Source: Limosilactobacillus panis
Lineage (GTDB): Bacteria; Bacillota; Bacilli; Lactobacillales; Lactobacillaceae
DNA length: 64,000 bases
Direction of reading: 5' to 3'
Assembly (NCBI RefSeq): GCF_019797825.1
Contig: NZ_CP081855.1
Location: forward strand, 1,860,001-1,924,000
The notes below the pieces were generated by a model, which saw only the letters and a program-made list of their open reading frames with translations, was not told the origin of the DNA and did no database searches. Positions 17,109 to 24,597 of this stretch are shown in pieces. The stretch's first letter is position 1. Each line of letters starts with the position of its first letter. The position numbers and the translations under genes were made by a program.

Positions 17109-17142
17109 CGTGGTTACCTCCTTTAATCTTTGCTGTTTCCAT

Positions 17143-17148
17143 TATAAC
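17143..17148 (-). promoter_or_regulatory. -10 box of the cytochrome b5-like gene
   Basis: The minus strand reads TATAAT about 35 bases before the start. No clear -35 box was found. Confidence 0.45.
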
Positions 17149-17227
17149 ATGGTCCAGGAGCCCTGCCTATTGGGTCGCGCTGAAGTTAAGTAAAAATTAT
17201 TAATTGCCTTCTCGAGGGAGTAAAAAA

Positions 17228-17267
17228 AGTTCTTTCCTGGTCAGCAACGACTAAGAAAGAACTTTTT
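17228..17267. terminator. Terminator between the DUF1304 and cytochrome b5-like genes
   Basis: AAAGTTCTTTC and GAAAGAACTTT form a stem with a T run on either strand. On the minus strand it directly follows the DUF1304 gene. Confidence 0.75.
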
Positions 17268-17271
17268 GGTA

Positions 17272-17625
17272 TTACAGCGTTACTAAAAATGCTACTAATG
17301 CCGGCAGCAGCTGGAAAAGCCAGATCTTTTTAGTGGCGGTAAAGCCACCGAAAACCGCTACGGCCATGACGAAAATCAGCATCATCTGCCAGGCAATGAT
17401 CAGGTTTGGTCCCTTTAGCAGCCAGTAGCTGAGAATCATCATTACACCCAGGGCACCATTGTAAATTCCCTGGTTTGCAAAGGCCACGCGGGCAGCGTGC
17501 TGACGGGTATATTCTTCCGGCAGGTCAAACGCTGCTGCTTGTTGGGCCGGGGTAGCAAACAATTCCATCAGCATGATGCCAATATGCTCAATCGCCACGA
17601 GCATCACTAAAAAGATCAATAACAT
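17272..17625 (-). CDS. DUF1304-family membrane protein
   Basis: The 117-residue protein has four predicted membrane helices. The early LVAIEHIGIMLMELF and central NQGIYNGALGVMMIL blocks match DUF1304, small integral membrane proteins without known function. The gene is followed by a terminator and preceded by the alpha/beta hydrolase 10 bases upstream, so the two are likely co-transcribed. Confidence 0.85.
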   Translation of the reverse strand: MLLIFLVMLVAIEHIGIMLMELFATPAQQAAAFDLPEEYTRQHAARVAFANQGIYNGALGVMMILSYWLLKGPNLIIAWQMMLIFVMAVAVFGGFTATKKIWLFQLLPALVAFLVTL

Positions 17626-17635
17626 TTTTTCCGCC

Positions 17636-18616
17636 TCACTTAACGTACTGGTTTAAGAAGTGGGCAATCCGTCGCGGGTACTGGTGCGGATCCTTGGCAT
17701 ACGATGCCGCATGCTTGGCACCCTTTACGACCCACAGTTTCTTAGGCCCCCGGCTGGCAGAATAGTTCTGGTAAACCATCCGGGTAGGAACAAAGTGGTC
17801 ATCACTACCGTGGATAAAGAGCATTGGCCGGTGATTCCTGTGAAGCATGGCCGTTGCACTAGCACTATGTACATAGAAGCCGTTTCTTACCCGGTTAATC
17901 AGGCTCAGGCTACCAATTAACGGTGCACGAATTACTCGAGGAATATTATACAGGTTTCCCGCTTCGTAGTTAAGCTCCTCTTCAAGGTTATCATAGCCAC
18001 AGTCCTCCACAAAGGCCTTAACCTGATGCGGTAGGGTGATTCCACTGGTCATCATCGCTGTGGCCCCACCCATGCTGACCCCGAAGATCACAATCTGGCT
18101 GTTTGCGCCGTTCTTGGCAATCAGTTTATTGGCCCACTTGCGGACGTCGTAACGTTCGGGCCAACCGTAACCAATGTATTTCCCCTGGCTCTGACCATGG
18201 GCACGGGCGTCCGGCATCAATACATTGTACCCCATCTGGTGGAACATGGTCCCATATTCCCCCATCCGTTCCTTTTTACCCATGAAGCCGTGAAGGATAA
18301 TAACGTTCTTGGTCGTCTTCTGGGTAGCCGGAAGATAGTCGGCAACTAGGCGGTAGTGCCCACTGGCCGACTCCATAGTCCACTTTTCCTTATGGGCCCG
18401 CTTGAACCACATCTTCTGATTGTAAAGTGGGTCACTCTTGCTAATCCGGTTAGAATTATTTACAAATGACTTATGACTAGGAACCATTGCCACATTAAAG
18501 AAGTAACTACCTGCCGCAAAAAGGGCCACGGCAATTACGACAACAATTCCCACCAGCCACCGCCAGAGACGATGGCGCCGTTTATTTTCGTGCTTTTTCA
18601 AAATGATTAACCCCAT
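17636..18616 (-). CDS. Alpha/beta hydrolase with N-terminal membrane anchor
   Basis: A cytosolic basic stretch (KKHENKRRHRLWRW) leads into one transmembrane helix (about residues 19-37). An extracytoplasmic serine-hydrolase domain follows. VIILHGFMGKK forms the oxyanion region, FGVSMGGATAM the GxSxG nucleophile elbow, IHGSDDHFVP the acid residue and KGAKHAAS the catalytic histidine. This resembles lactobacilli cell-surface hydrolases of the YqkD/cell-surface alpha/beta type. Substrate unknown. An upstream in-frame TTG at 18634 is possible, but the ATG at 18616 gives a usual start. Confidence 0.82.
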   Translation of the reverse strand: MGLIILKKHENKRRHRLWRWLVGIVVVIAVALFAAGSYFFNVAMVPSHKSFVNNSNRISKSDPLYNQKMWFKRAHKEKWTMESASGHYRLVADYLPATQKTTKNVIILHGFMGKKERMGEYGTMFHQMGYNVLMPDARAHGQSQGKYIGYGWPERYDVRKWANKLIAKNGANSQIVIFGVSMGGATAMMTSGITLPHQVKAFVEDCGYDNLEEELNYEAGNLYNIPRVIRAPLIGSLSLINRVRNGFYVHSASATAMLHRNHRPMLFIHGSDDHFVPTRMVYQNYSASRGPKKLWVVKGAKHAASYAKDPHQYPRRIAHFLNQYVK

Positions 18617-18719
18617 GTTGTATTCTTTGATCAATGCGAGTATTTTAGCATACTTTCCGTTACTTTGTAATCTTCTTTTGTTAAAATAGAAAGTGAGACA
18701 CTAAAGGGAGTGTGAGAGA

Positions 18720-19133
18720 ATGTTTCCAGAAAGGCTCCGTGCACTGCGGAAGGGGCAAAAAATCACCCTAAAAGAACTGGCCAAGCACCTGAACGAAAAC
18801 CTTGGCCCCAACGAAAAGCCTAATACTGCTTCTCAAATTGGTAACTGGGAACGGGGAATTCGGACCCCGTCATACGTAGAGGCACGTAAACTAGCCGAAT
18901 TTTTTGACGTCAGCCTGGACTACCTGACCGGTAAAACCGACCGGGATGACTTCGACCTCGGTAAATTATTCTTCTCCGGAAAGAACCTATCGTTCAACCA
19001 GACGGTCCTCACCAGTGAGGACCGTTATGAAATTTTTCAACTGATTGACGGCTACCTGAAAGGAAAGAATAACCGCCGGGATACCGATAAGTTCTATGGT
19101 AAGCAGGAACAGCTGAATTTGAAGTTAAAGTAA
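18720..19133 (+). CDS. XRE-family transcriptional regulator
   Basis: The 137-residue protein has an N-terminal helix-turn-helix of the Cro/CI type (LRALRKGQKITLKELAKHLN, then IGNWERGIRTPSYVEARKLA and FFDVSLDYLTGKTD). The C-terminal part is short and charged, with no recognised sensor domain. GGGAG lies close before the ATG. It is followed after nine bases by a methyltransferase-like gene and is probably co-transcribed with it. It is divergent from the hydrolase gene, so autoregulation in the 100-bp gap is possible. Confidence 0.85.
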   Translation: MFPERLRALRKGQKITLKELAKHLNENLGPNEKPNTASQIGNWERGIRTPSYVEARKLAEFFDVSLDYLTGKTDRDDFDLGKLFFSGKNLSFNQTVLTSEDRYEIFQLIDGYLKGKNNRRDTDKFYGKQEQLNLKLK

Positions 19134-19142
19134 GGACCACTA

Positions 19143-20000
19143 ATGAATCCAAAGAAACTTAAAAAGTTAAAAAAGCGGGTTAAAAAAGCCCAGAAGGTTG
19201 TGCACCAGGACCCGTATATCAAGCGGTTGATGAATTACCGAGACCTGTTCAACGACTTTCCCGCCATCAAGTACCTGATTAACAACGCCCTCGAAAGTGA
19301 CCGCCTCTTGAAAAATGGGTTACTGCCACAGCCATTACCGCGGTTACTCCTCCCTGATGATATTCAAGATACGATCTTTAAAAAAATTAATGCCCAATAC
19401 CCCCAGGGTGACCCGCAAGGCGATGCCCTATGGGACAAGTATAGTGTCACTTTGCCCAAGCTCGATAAGGACCTGCGGAACTTCCGTGACTACCTTGAGG
19501 ACACGTACGGGATGTGGTCATACGTTAACGCTCCCTTTGCTAAAGCACTATCAAACTACATCAATGGCGCACCGGTCCTGGAATTGATGGCCGGCAATGG
19601 ATATATCTCCAAGGGGCTACGGAACAATAACCCTACCCAGCGAATCTACACCACGGATAGTCAGGCCTGGGTTAAGGAAAACGAAACGGGCAAGCACCCG
19701 GTAACCAAGATTGAGCGCTTGGACGCTATTGACGCGGTCAAGAAGTACGGTAACGACGTTCAGTTTATTATCATGTCCTGGGCGCCAGATAAACAGGAAA
19801 CGGACTGGGAGGTTCTCCAGCTTATTCGCGAAGACTACCCTGATGTTCACTTCCTGGTAATCGGCGAAAAGGACGGGGCGACCGACTCCAAAAGGTTCTG
19901 GCAAGAAGCCGAGCTGAGCCAGGATGAAGAGTTAAAAAAGGTCAACCAGCAGCTCCACTCCTTTGACCTGATTGACGAACAAATTTACCTCGTGAAATAA
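19143..20000 (+). CDS. SAM-dependent methyltransferase-like protein
   Basis: The 285-residue protein begins with a lysine-rich helix, then a helical region. From about residue 140 a Rossmann-like part starts with VLELMAGNGYISKGL, a SAM-binding motif I of the E-x-x-x-G-x-G type. IYTTDSQAW would contain the second acidic residue and DVQFIIMSWAPD the region after motif III. Such proteins are common in lactobacilli but uncharacterised. It may methylate a small molecule or RNA; this cannot be decided. It is co-directional with the XRE gene. Confidence 0.68.
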   Translation: MNPKKLKKLKKRVKKAQKVVHQDPYIKRLMNYRDLFNDFPAIKYLINNALESDRLLKNGLLPQPLPRLLLPDDIQDTIFKKINAQYPQGDPQGDALWDKYSVTLPKLDKDLRNFRDYLEDTYGMWSYVNAPFAKALSNYINGAPVLELMAGNGYISKGLRNNNPTQRIYTTDSQAWVKENETGKHPVTKIERLDAIDAVKKYGNDVQFIIMSWAPDKQETDWEVLQLIREDYPDVHFLVIGEKDGATDSKRFWQEAELSQDEELKKVNQQLHSFDLIDEQIYLVK

Positions 20001-20025
20001 TTACATAGGGAACATAATACATAAA

Positions 20026-20057
20026 AAGTCTTCAGTCAGACAGCTGAAGGCTTTTTG
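20026..20057 (+). terminator. Intrinsic terminator after methyltransferase-like gene
   Basis: AGTCTTCAG and CTGAAGGCT pair around TCAGACAG, followed by TTTTGC. Confidence 0.75.
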
Positions 20058-20127
20058 CATTACTGGGATCGGTAATTCCCTGCTTATTCATCAGGTAACG
20101 CACATAGGGATATGTTTCCTTGTCCTT
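20032..20127 (-). pseudogene. Short coding-like remnant, function unknown
   Basis: On the minus strand a 31-codon frame bounded by stops reads KDKETYPYVRYLMNKQGITD and ends in SLQLSD. It has coding-like composition but no start codon, and its end overlaps the terminator above. It may be the last piece of a lost gene. The remainder of this intergenic gap holds only the promoter and ribosome site of the next gene. Confidence 0.2.
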
Positions 20128-20286
20128 TTAAAAAAATTAACAACGGCCCTTGTAGCTGACGCAGGGACGCTCCAAAAATTTTTCCTGGTTTTTTAAATTT
20201 CCGTTAGTTTTCCCTAGCAAAAGTGGCCCATTTCCCGTACAATATTCTGGTTGCGAAAAATCTGAAATTAAGGAGGAAAACTAATA

Positions 20287-21462
20287 ATGAAGTACCGTCT
20301 CCAAGCAATTTTATTCGTGTTCATCGCCTTTATGCTCGGCTGCAACGAATACATGATTGTCGGTGTCCTGCCGGATATTGCCCATGAATACCACGACTCA
20401 CTGTCACGGCTGGGGCTGCTCGTCACCGTCTTTGCCCTGATCTACGCCGTCTTTACCCCCATTATCACCTCGCTAGCTAACCGTTGGCGACGGCACCACG
20501 TCCTATTATGGTTGATGGTCATTTTCCTGGTTGGTAATACCTGGTCCGCTTTGGCAACTAACTTTATATCCCTCCTTTTGTCTCGAATTTTGACCGCGAC
20601 CGTCGCAGGGGCCATTATTTCACTTGTCCTCGTAATGGCAAGTTTTGTTGCCCCACGGGAAAAGCGGGCGAGCCTGGTATCCTGGGTCTTCGCTGGCTTC
20701 AGCATTGCCTCCGTTGTCGGGATTCCCATCGGGACCATTATTAGTACCACCTTCTCCTGGCACGACAGTTTCTGGATGGTCACTGTCATTACGGTCCTGG
20801 CCTTTGCCTTCCTTTTCTGGCTGGTTCCTAAGGACACTCTCCAGGTAAAGAGCAGCTTAGGCAAACAGTTCGTGCTCTTTAAGGACTCCCGGGTAATCCT
20901 TGGGGTTATCTTCGTCGTTTCAATCTGTGCGGCGGACTACACGATCTTCACCTACATCCGACCCCTGATTACTAACGAAATGGGCTTCAACAACACCTGG
21001 TTGAACTGGCTACTGTTTGCGATGGGGGTCTTCTTTATCTTCGGTAACAAGTTCGGTGGGGTCCTGGCTGACCGGGGCGGCGTCCACCGGCTACCAGTCA
21101 TCTACCTCATCATGACCGTCCTCTACCTCGCCTTTGGCCCCCTCCTTTCCTTTAAGTGGTTGGCCATCCTCGTAGTTGGCCTTCTGTGCATCGCCTTCTC
21201 TTGCTACGGTTCATCGACCCAGCTGATGTTCTTAGACATTGCAGAAAAGGAATACCCGCAGTCACTAGACCTGGCATCCTCGTTAAACTCGATCTTTGCT
21301 AACATCGGCATCTCGCTAGGGTCATTCACCGCATCACAGGCCATGCACTTTACCTCTATGAACCACCTCGGTTACGTCGGCTCGGTATACGCCCTGCTCG
21401 CCACCGTCTTAGTGATTATCCTCAGCCACCGTTACACGGGGATGCGTTACCCAGTTAGATAA
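20287..21462 (+). CDS. MFS transporter, arabinose/drug efflux type
   Basis: The 391-residue protein has 12 membrane segments. GCNEYMIVGVLPDIAHEYHD is the hallmark start of the AraJ/PbuE/YdhP branch of DHA1 efflux permeases. The loop motif between helices 2 and 3 is weak (TSLANRWRRHHVL). Substrate could be sugars, purines or drugs. AAGGAGG lies just before the ATG at 20287. A terminator follows, so the gene stands alone. Confidence 0.82.
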   Translation: MKYRLQAILFVFIAFMLGCNEYMIVGVLPDIAHEYHDSLSRLGLLVTVFALIYAVFTPIITSLANRWRRHHVLLWLMVIFLVGNTWSALATNFISLLLSRILTATVAGAIISLVLVMASFVAPREKRASLVSWVFAGFSIASVVGIPIGTIISTTFSWHDSFWMVTVITVLAFAFLFWLVPKDTLQVKSSLGKQFVLFKDSRVILGVIFVVSICAADYTIFTYIRPLITNEMGFNNTWLNWLLFAMGVFFIFGNKFGGVLADRGGVHRLPVIYLIMTVLYLAFGPLLSFKWLAILVVGLLCIAFSCYGSSTQLMFLDIAEKEYPQSLDLASSLNSIFANIGISLGSFTASQAMHFTSMNHLGYVGSVYALLATVLVIILSHRYTGMRYPVR

Positions 21463-21483
21463 CTGATTTGTGGACAAAAAACG

Positions 21484-21530
21484 AAGCGACCGGAAGAAAA
21501 TTATTTCTCCCCGTCGCTATTTTTTATTCT
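21484..21530 (+). terminator. Intrinsic terminator after MFS gene
   Basis: AGCGAC and GTCGCT form the outer stem with GGAAGAAA/TTTCTCC inside, followed by ATTTTTTATTCT. Confidence 0.7.
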
Positions 21531-21549
21531 ATTTTTCAACATTATCTAA

Positions 21550-21618
21550 TTATAAGCAAAGCCAAAATACGATTACAATTAACGCAACAACTGAAACGCC
21601 ATAATATACTTCTGCCAT
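21550..21618 (-). CDS. 22-residue hydrophobic membrane peptide
   Basis: A minus-strand frame starts MAEVYYGVSVVALIV, ends FWLCL and has a stop at 21550-21552. It is a single hydrophobic helix with almost no flanks. The ribosome site is excellent: GAGGGGGAGCATT directly before the ATG. A TACAAT box lies about 35 bases upstream. I do not recognise the peptide. It could be a small membrane regulator, a leader peptide or a toxin-like peptide. The strong ribosome site is the main evidence that it is translated. Confidence 0.5.
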   Translation of the reverse strand: MAEVYYGVSVVALIVIVFWLCL

Positions 21619-21698
21619 AATGCTCCCCCTCGCTTCCGCCTTCATTGTAAGCCCTTACGTGAAAAAATGCACTTTTTTTATAATTCAAGGGTGAGCAC

Positions 21699-21879
21699 AA
21701 AAAAAGCGGTTAGCATCTACTAACCGCTTGCTGTGTATTGATATCATCTCAGGTTAAAAGGCGATGTCCACTTCGCCCTTTAACCGGGCACCTCACAATC
21801 CGGTGAGTTAACGTGCCCCACATTCGAAATGTCTAATGGCAGCAATTAGGGTTGCTACCAGACCTCTCGACTCATCGCA
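21699..21879 (-). ncRNA. Candidate structured small RNA, about 180 nt
   Basis: A minus-strand unit has a promoter (TTGCCT, 16 bases, TAGAAT) and ends in a perfect terminator (AGCGGTTAG/CTAACCGCT plus seven T). Between them are hairpins visible by eye: GGTAGCAA/TTGCTGCC inside GTCT/AGAC, ACATT/AATGT, GGGCAC-CTCAC/GTGAG-GTGCCC, and GGTTAAA-GGGCGA/TCGCC-TTTTAACC. There is no open frame of note. I see no SRP, tmRNA or RNase P signature; 6S RNA cannot be excluded. The next downstream feature is the 22-residue peptide, so a leader role is also conceivable. Confidence 0.6.
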
Positions 21880-21885
21880 CTATTC

Positions 21886-21913
21886 ATTCTACCAAAAATT
21901 ATTGAAAAGGCAA
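21886..21913 (-). promoter_or_regulatory. Promoter of the candidate small RNA
   Basis: On the minus strand TTGCCT (21908-21913) and TAGAAT (21886-21891) are 16 bases apart. The -35 box begins just beyond the stop codon of the upstream gene. Confidence 0.6.
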
Positions 21914-21916
21914 GAA

Positions 21917-22375
21917 TCATGCCCGATTTTCAACCGTTGCCGCCACGTGTTCGGCAACCCATTCCTGGGCACGCTGAACCAGGTTGGTGACACTACCGGC
22001 CTGATCAGTATCGTTAGCCAACTCATCGATCCGCAAGCCCGACTTGTTGACGTCATCCCCTTCCAATACCATGTAGAGGTTCACCGGGTAGGCAGGTTCC
22101 TGGTCCAAGAGCTTCGGATCCAGGCGCTCTGCTTCGCCCATTGGGATGTTGATGAGGTTCATCTCTAGGCGTAGACTCAGGGGGTCACCCTTTTTCATCT
22201 TTACATTAATTACATACTGCCCAAGCGTCCCTTGCGCAAACTGGTCCAACATAAACTGAATTCCCTTTTTGAGGGTCGTCTTCTGTTGTGCCTGAGCAGC
22301 CGTCTTTTCGACCGTTTCCGTGGTTACATGGTCACCAGTTACCTGGGCTAAGTAGTCTGCTACTGTCATCTTCAT
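21917..22375 (-). CDS. Hypothetical soluble protein
   Basis: The 152-residue acidic protein starts MKMTVADYLAQVTGDHVTT and has no signal peptide or membrane segment. Its central part (QYVINVKMKKGDPLSLRLEM) looks like a beta-rich domain. I do not recognise the family. Its start overlaps the end of the upstream membrane-protein gene by 4 bases (ATGA), so the two are translationally coupled and probably act together, perhaps at the membrane face. Confidence 0.6.
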   Translation of the reverse strand: MKMTVADYLAQVTGDHVTTETVEKTAAQAQQKTTLKKGIQFMLDQFAQGTLGQYVINVKMKKGDPLSLRLEMNLINIPMGEAERLDPKLLDQEPAYPVNLYMVLEGDDVNKSGLRIDELANDTDQAGSVTNLVQRAQEWVAEHVAATVENRA

Positions 22376-22779
22376 TTTTTAGCTCGCTCCTCTAACTTCT
22401 TGATCCGGGCACGGGTATATTCCGCCCGCTGCCGGATGCCATAATAGATTCCTGCACAGGCAACCAGAATACCGACAACACTTAATACCTCAACGATGAT
22501 TCCGAGAAAGCTCGTCCGCTGGTTGACAGTCTGCAAAGCGGCCAAGCAGGCAATCGCAAAGTACAGGTTCACAAAGATCGTGGCGTACCCGCAAAACCGC
22601 ATTTTTACGAGTGCCAGACCGTTAACGACTGCCGCTAAAATAATAAATACCAGCAAGCGGCCCCACACGGATACACTAGTCAGCAGTAGGCCATGCTGGA
22701 TAGACATGATGGCGTCCAAGACCATTGCCAAGACCGCCGCAACGGACGTCACCATAATTACCTTATCAGAGTTTCTCAT
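22372..22779 (-). CDS. Hypothetical four-helix membrane protein
   Basis: The 135-residue protein has about four hydrophobic helices, roughly residues 7-25, 32-52, 60-80 and 88-112. A lysine/arginine-rich cytosolic tail ends ARIKKLEERAKK. No family is recognised. AGGAAAG lies before the ATG at 22779. It is the first gene of a two-gene unit whose second gene overlaps by four bases. A short leader with its own terminator lies upstream. Confidence 0.62.
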   Translation of the reverse strand: MRNSDKVIMVTSVAAVLAMVLDAIMSIQHGLLLTSVSVWGRLLVFIILAAVVNGLALVKMRFCGYATIFVNLYFAIACLAALQTVNQRTSFLGIIVEVLSVVGILVACAGIYYGIRQRAEYTRARIKKLEERAKK

Positions 22780-22805
22780 CTCATTACCAACTTTCCTAAA
22801 GTTAA

Positions 22806-22843
22806 AATAAAACGGGGTGCCAGGTCAATGCCTGTCTCCCCGT
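22806..22843 (-). terminator. Terminator between lplA and the two-gene unit
   Basis: On the minus strand ACGGGG-AGA-CAGG and CCTG-GCA-CCCCGT pair and are followed by TTTATTTT. It could end lplA transcripts or act as an attenuator of a leader starting near 22897. Confidence 0.75.
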
Positions 22844-22864
22844 CAATTATTTTCACGATTACCC

Positions 22865-22932
22865 GGGGGTGAGTACAAGGCTTAACCCTTGTATTTCACT
22901 CCCATTCTACTAGATAACCGGGCAAAGCTCAA
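22865..22932 (-). promoter_or_regulatory. Candidate promoter and hairpin leader
   Basis: TTGAGC (22927-22932) and TAGAAT (22904-22909) on the minus strand are 17 bases apart and overlap the 3' edge of lplA. A long inverted repeat follows (TACAAGG/CCTTGTA extended by GAGTGA/TCAC). The predicted start lies inside the outer arm, so only the inner hairpin would form in a new transcript. Confidence 0.4.
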
Positions 22933-23946
22933 TTAGGCAAGTAAATCCGCAATCTGGGTGGTTGGGATTCCCGTAATGTATTGCTGAGTGCCCGCCTTTT
23001 CAAGAGTCTTTTCAATCTCATCGTGGTCATACTTAATGCCCTTCAGTTGGTCAGCTAACTTCGTAACGTCCTGAGGGCCAAAGAAGTCACCAAAGAATTT
23101 GATATTCTTGATCACACCATCCTTAACGTCCAGCCGGGCATCAATCGTTCCCATATCAAAGTGCTTCCGCCGCTTCAACGTGAACTCAGGGTTCTTACCA
23201 TAAACCCAGTCCCAGTTGTTGTAGTACTGTTCGTAGATCTTATCAATTTTCTTCTGGTCTTCTGGGGTAACAACGTACTGCTTGTCCTTAATCTCGTCGA
23301 GGCTGTCAACGTTGAAGAGCCCCTTGATCAGGTCGTCCCTGAAGGTTGGGACATCGATGTTTTGGTATTCCTTAGCCAGGTATGGCCGCAGGTTAGTAAC
23401 CCGGGAGCGAACGGACTTAATTCCCTTAGAAGCGATCTTATCCTTGGCAACGTGGAGGGCGTCCGCAACTACACTCAGGTCCACGTTTAACATCAAGGTT
23501 CCGTGAGAGAAGGTCTTGCCGTTCTTGGAGTACATTGCGTTACCAGAGAACTTCTTCCCGTCAACTAAGATGTCGTTTCGACCACTGACTTCCGCGGTCG
23601 TAGCCCCTATTTTATGAAGAACGTCGACAATTGGCTTGGTGAATGACTTGAAGTCACCAAATTCCTCACTGTCGCTTGGAACAACAAAGCTGAAGCAGAG
23701 GTTCCCCAGGTCTTGGTAGACCGCGCCACCACCAGAAAGGCGCCGGGTAACCCGGATGTTGTGTTTCTTTACGTAGTCCTGGTTGATCTCTTCGGCCGTG
23801 TTCTGGTTCCGGCCAACAATAATGCATGGTTCTTCATAGTAGAAAAGGACCAGTGGCTCGTTCCCAAAGTCCTTATCATTCATCAAGTACTGTTCAGTTG
23901 CTAAGTTCATCCCAATATTATGGGAAGTCATTGAAACATAACGCAT
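22933..23946 (-). CDS. lplA: Lipoate--protein ligase
   Basis: The 337-residue enzyme activates lipoate with ATP and attaches it to 2-oxoacid dehydrogenase or glycine-cleavage proteins. It shows the LplA core RRLSGGGAVYQDLGNLCFSFV, the lysine-containing KKFSGNAMY block (DILVDGKKFSG), and a C-terminal accessory domain. The ATG at 23946 is preferred because GAGGAG lies before it; the ATG 15 bases upstream overlaps that ribosome site. No target dehydrogenase genes are adjacent. Cytosolic salvage enzyme. Confidence 0.92.
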   Translation of the reverse strand: MRYVSMTSHNIGMNLATEQYLMNDKDFGNEPLVLFYYEEPCIIVGRNQNTAEEINQDYVKKHNIRVTRRLSGGGAVYQDLGNLCFSFVVPSDSEEFGDFKSFTKPIVDVLHKIGATTAEVSGRNDILVDGKKFSGNAMYSKNGKTFSHGTLMLNVDLSVVADALHVAKDKIASKGIKSVRSRVTNLRPYLAKEYQNIDVPTFRDDLIKGLFNVDSLDEIKDKQYVVTPEDQKKIDKIYEQYYNNWDWVYGKNPEFTLKRRKHFDMGTIDARLDVKDGVIKNIKFFGDFFGPQDVTKLADQLKGIKYDHDEIEKTLEKAGTQQYITGIPTTQIADLLA

Positions 23947-24038
23947 TATATTACTCCTCACTTGTGAAAAGTGTCACAATTATTAGACTAAAATAAACTA
24001 TTTGTCTTTTAGGTCTCTAGCAGTAGTTTAAACTTATC

Positions 24039-24052
24039 TGCAAACGTTTTCA
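24039..24052 (+). promoter_or_regulatory. Candidate cre site upstream of universal stress gene
   Basis: TGCAAACGTTTTCA matches the cre consensus at 13 of 14 positions. It lies about 85 bases before the usp start and upstream of a TATAAT box near 24093. Confidence 0.6.
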
Positions 24053-24135
24053 ATCAATTTGTTTTATATTAAAAAAAATTAGTAAAAAAAGTATAATAGA
24101 AGTAAACAATACTATCGACAAAGGAGTTTTTTACA

Positions 24136-24597
24136 ATGGCAGATTCACAATACAAAAACATCCTCGTTGCAATCGACGGTTCCAAAGCGACCAGCAAGGT
24201 TCTTGAAGCAGGAATCGACATTGCTATACGTAATCACGCCCACCTCGACATCCTAACCATCACCCAAGTTGACCAGCTGACCGATGGTTACAGTAATGCC
24301 GTTTTGAGTGATGAGCAGACCTACGACGCTGTCCACCGTACCCAGGAGCGGATGGAGGATTTAAAGCAAAAGGCAGTAGACGCAGGAGTTACTGACATCA
24401 GCATCCACATCCGTTTCGGCAATCCGAAGCGGGTAATCGCTCGTGAATTCCCGAAGGACCACCATAACGACCTCATTGTAATTGGGGCTACGGGAATCTC
24501 TGGCATGGAACGGTTCATGGTAGGGTCCGTTACCTCCTACGTTAACCGGAACGCCCTTAGCGATGTCATGGTTGTGCGGATTGCAGAAAATGACTAA
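24136..24597 (+). CDS. Universal stress protein, UspA family
   Basis: The 153-residue protein has the UspA fold: an N-terminal ILVAIDGSKATSKVLE strand-loop, and the ATP-binding signature G-x2-G-x9-G-S/T as GATGISGMERFMVGSVTSYV. It is cytosolic and probably nucleotide-binding. GGAG lies before the ATG. It overlaps the start of the TetM-like gene by 8 bases. A second family member is at 59385-59846. Confidence 0.93.
   Translation: MADSQYKNILVAIDGSKATSKVLEAGIDIAIRNHAHLDILTITQVDQLTDGYSNAVLSDEQTYDAVHRTQERMEDLKQKAVDAGVTDISIHIRFGNPKRVIAREFPKDHHNDLIVIGATGISGMERFMVGSVTSYVNRNALSDVMVVRIAEND

Noticed and set aside
21699-21879. Assigning the structured RNA to a known class such as SRP, tmRNA or RNase P
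   Set aside because: Signature motifs of those RNAs were not found by eye; without a covariance search no name is justified.
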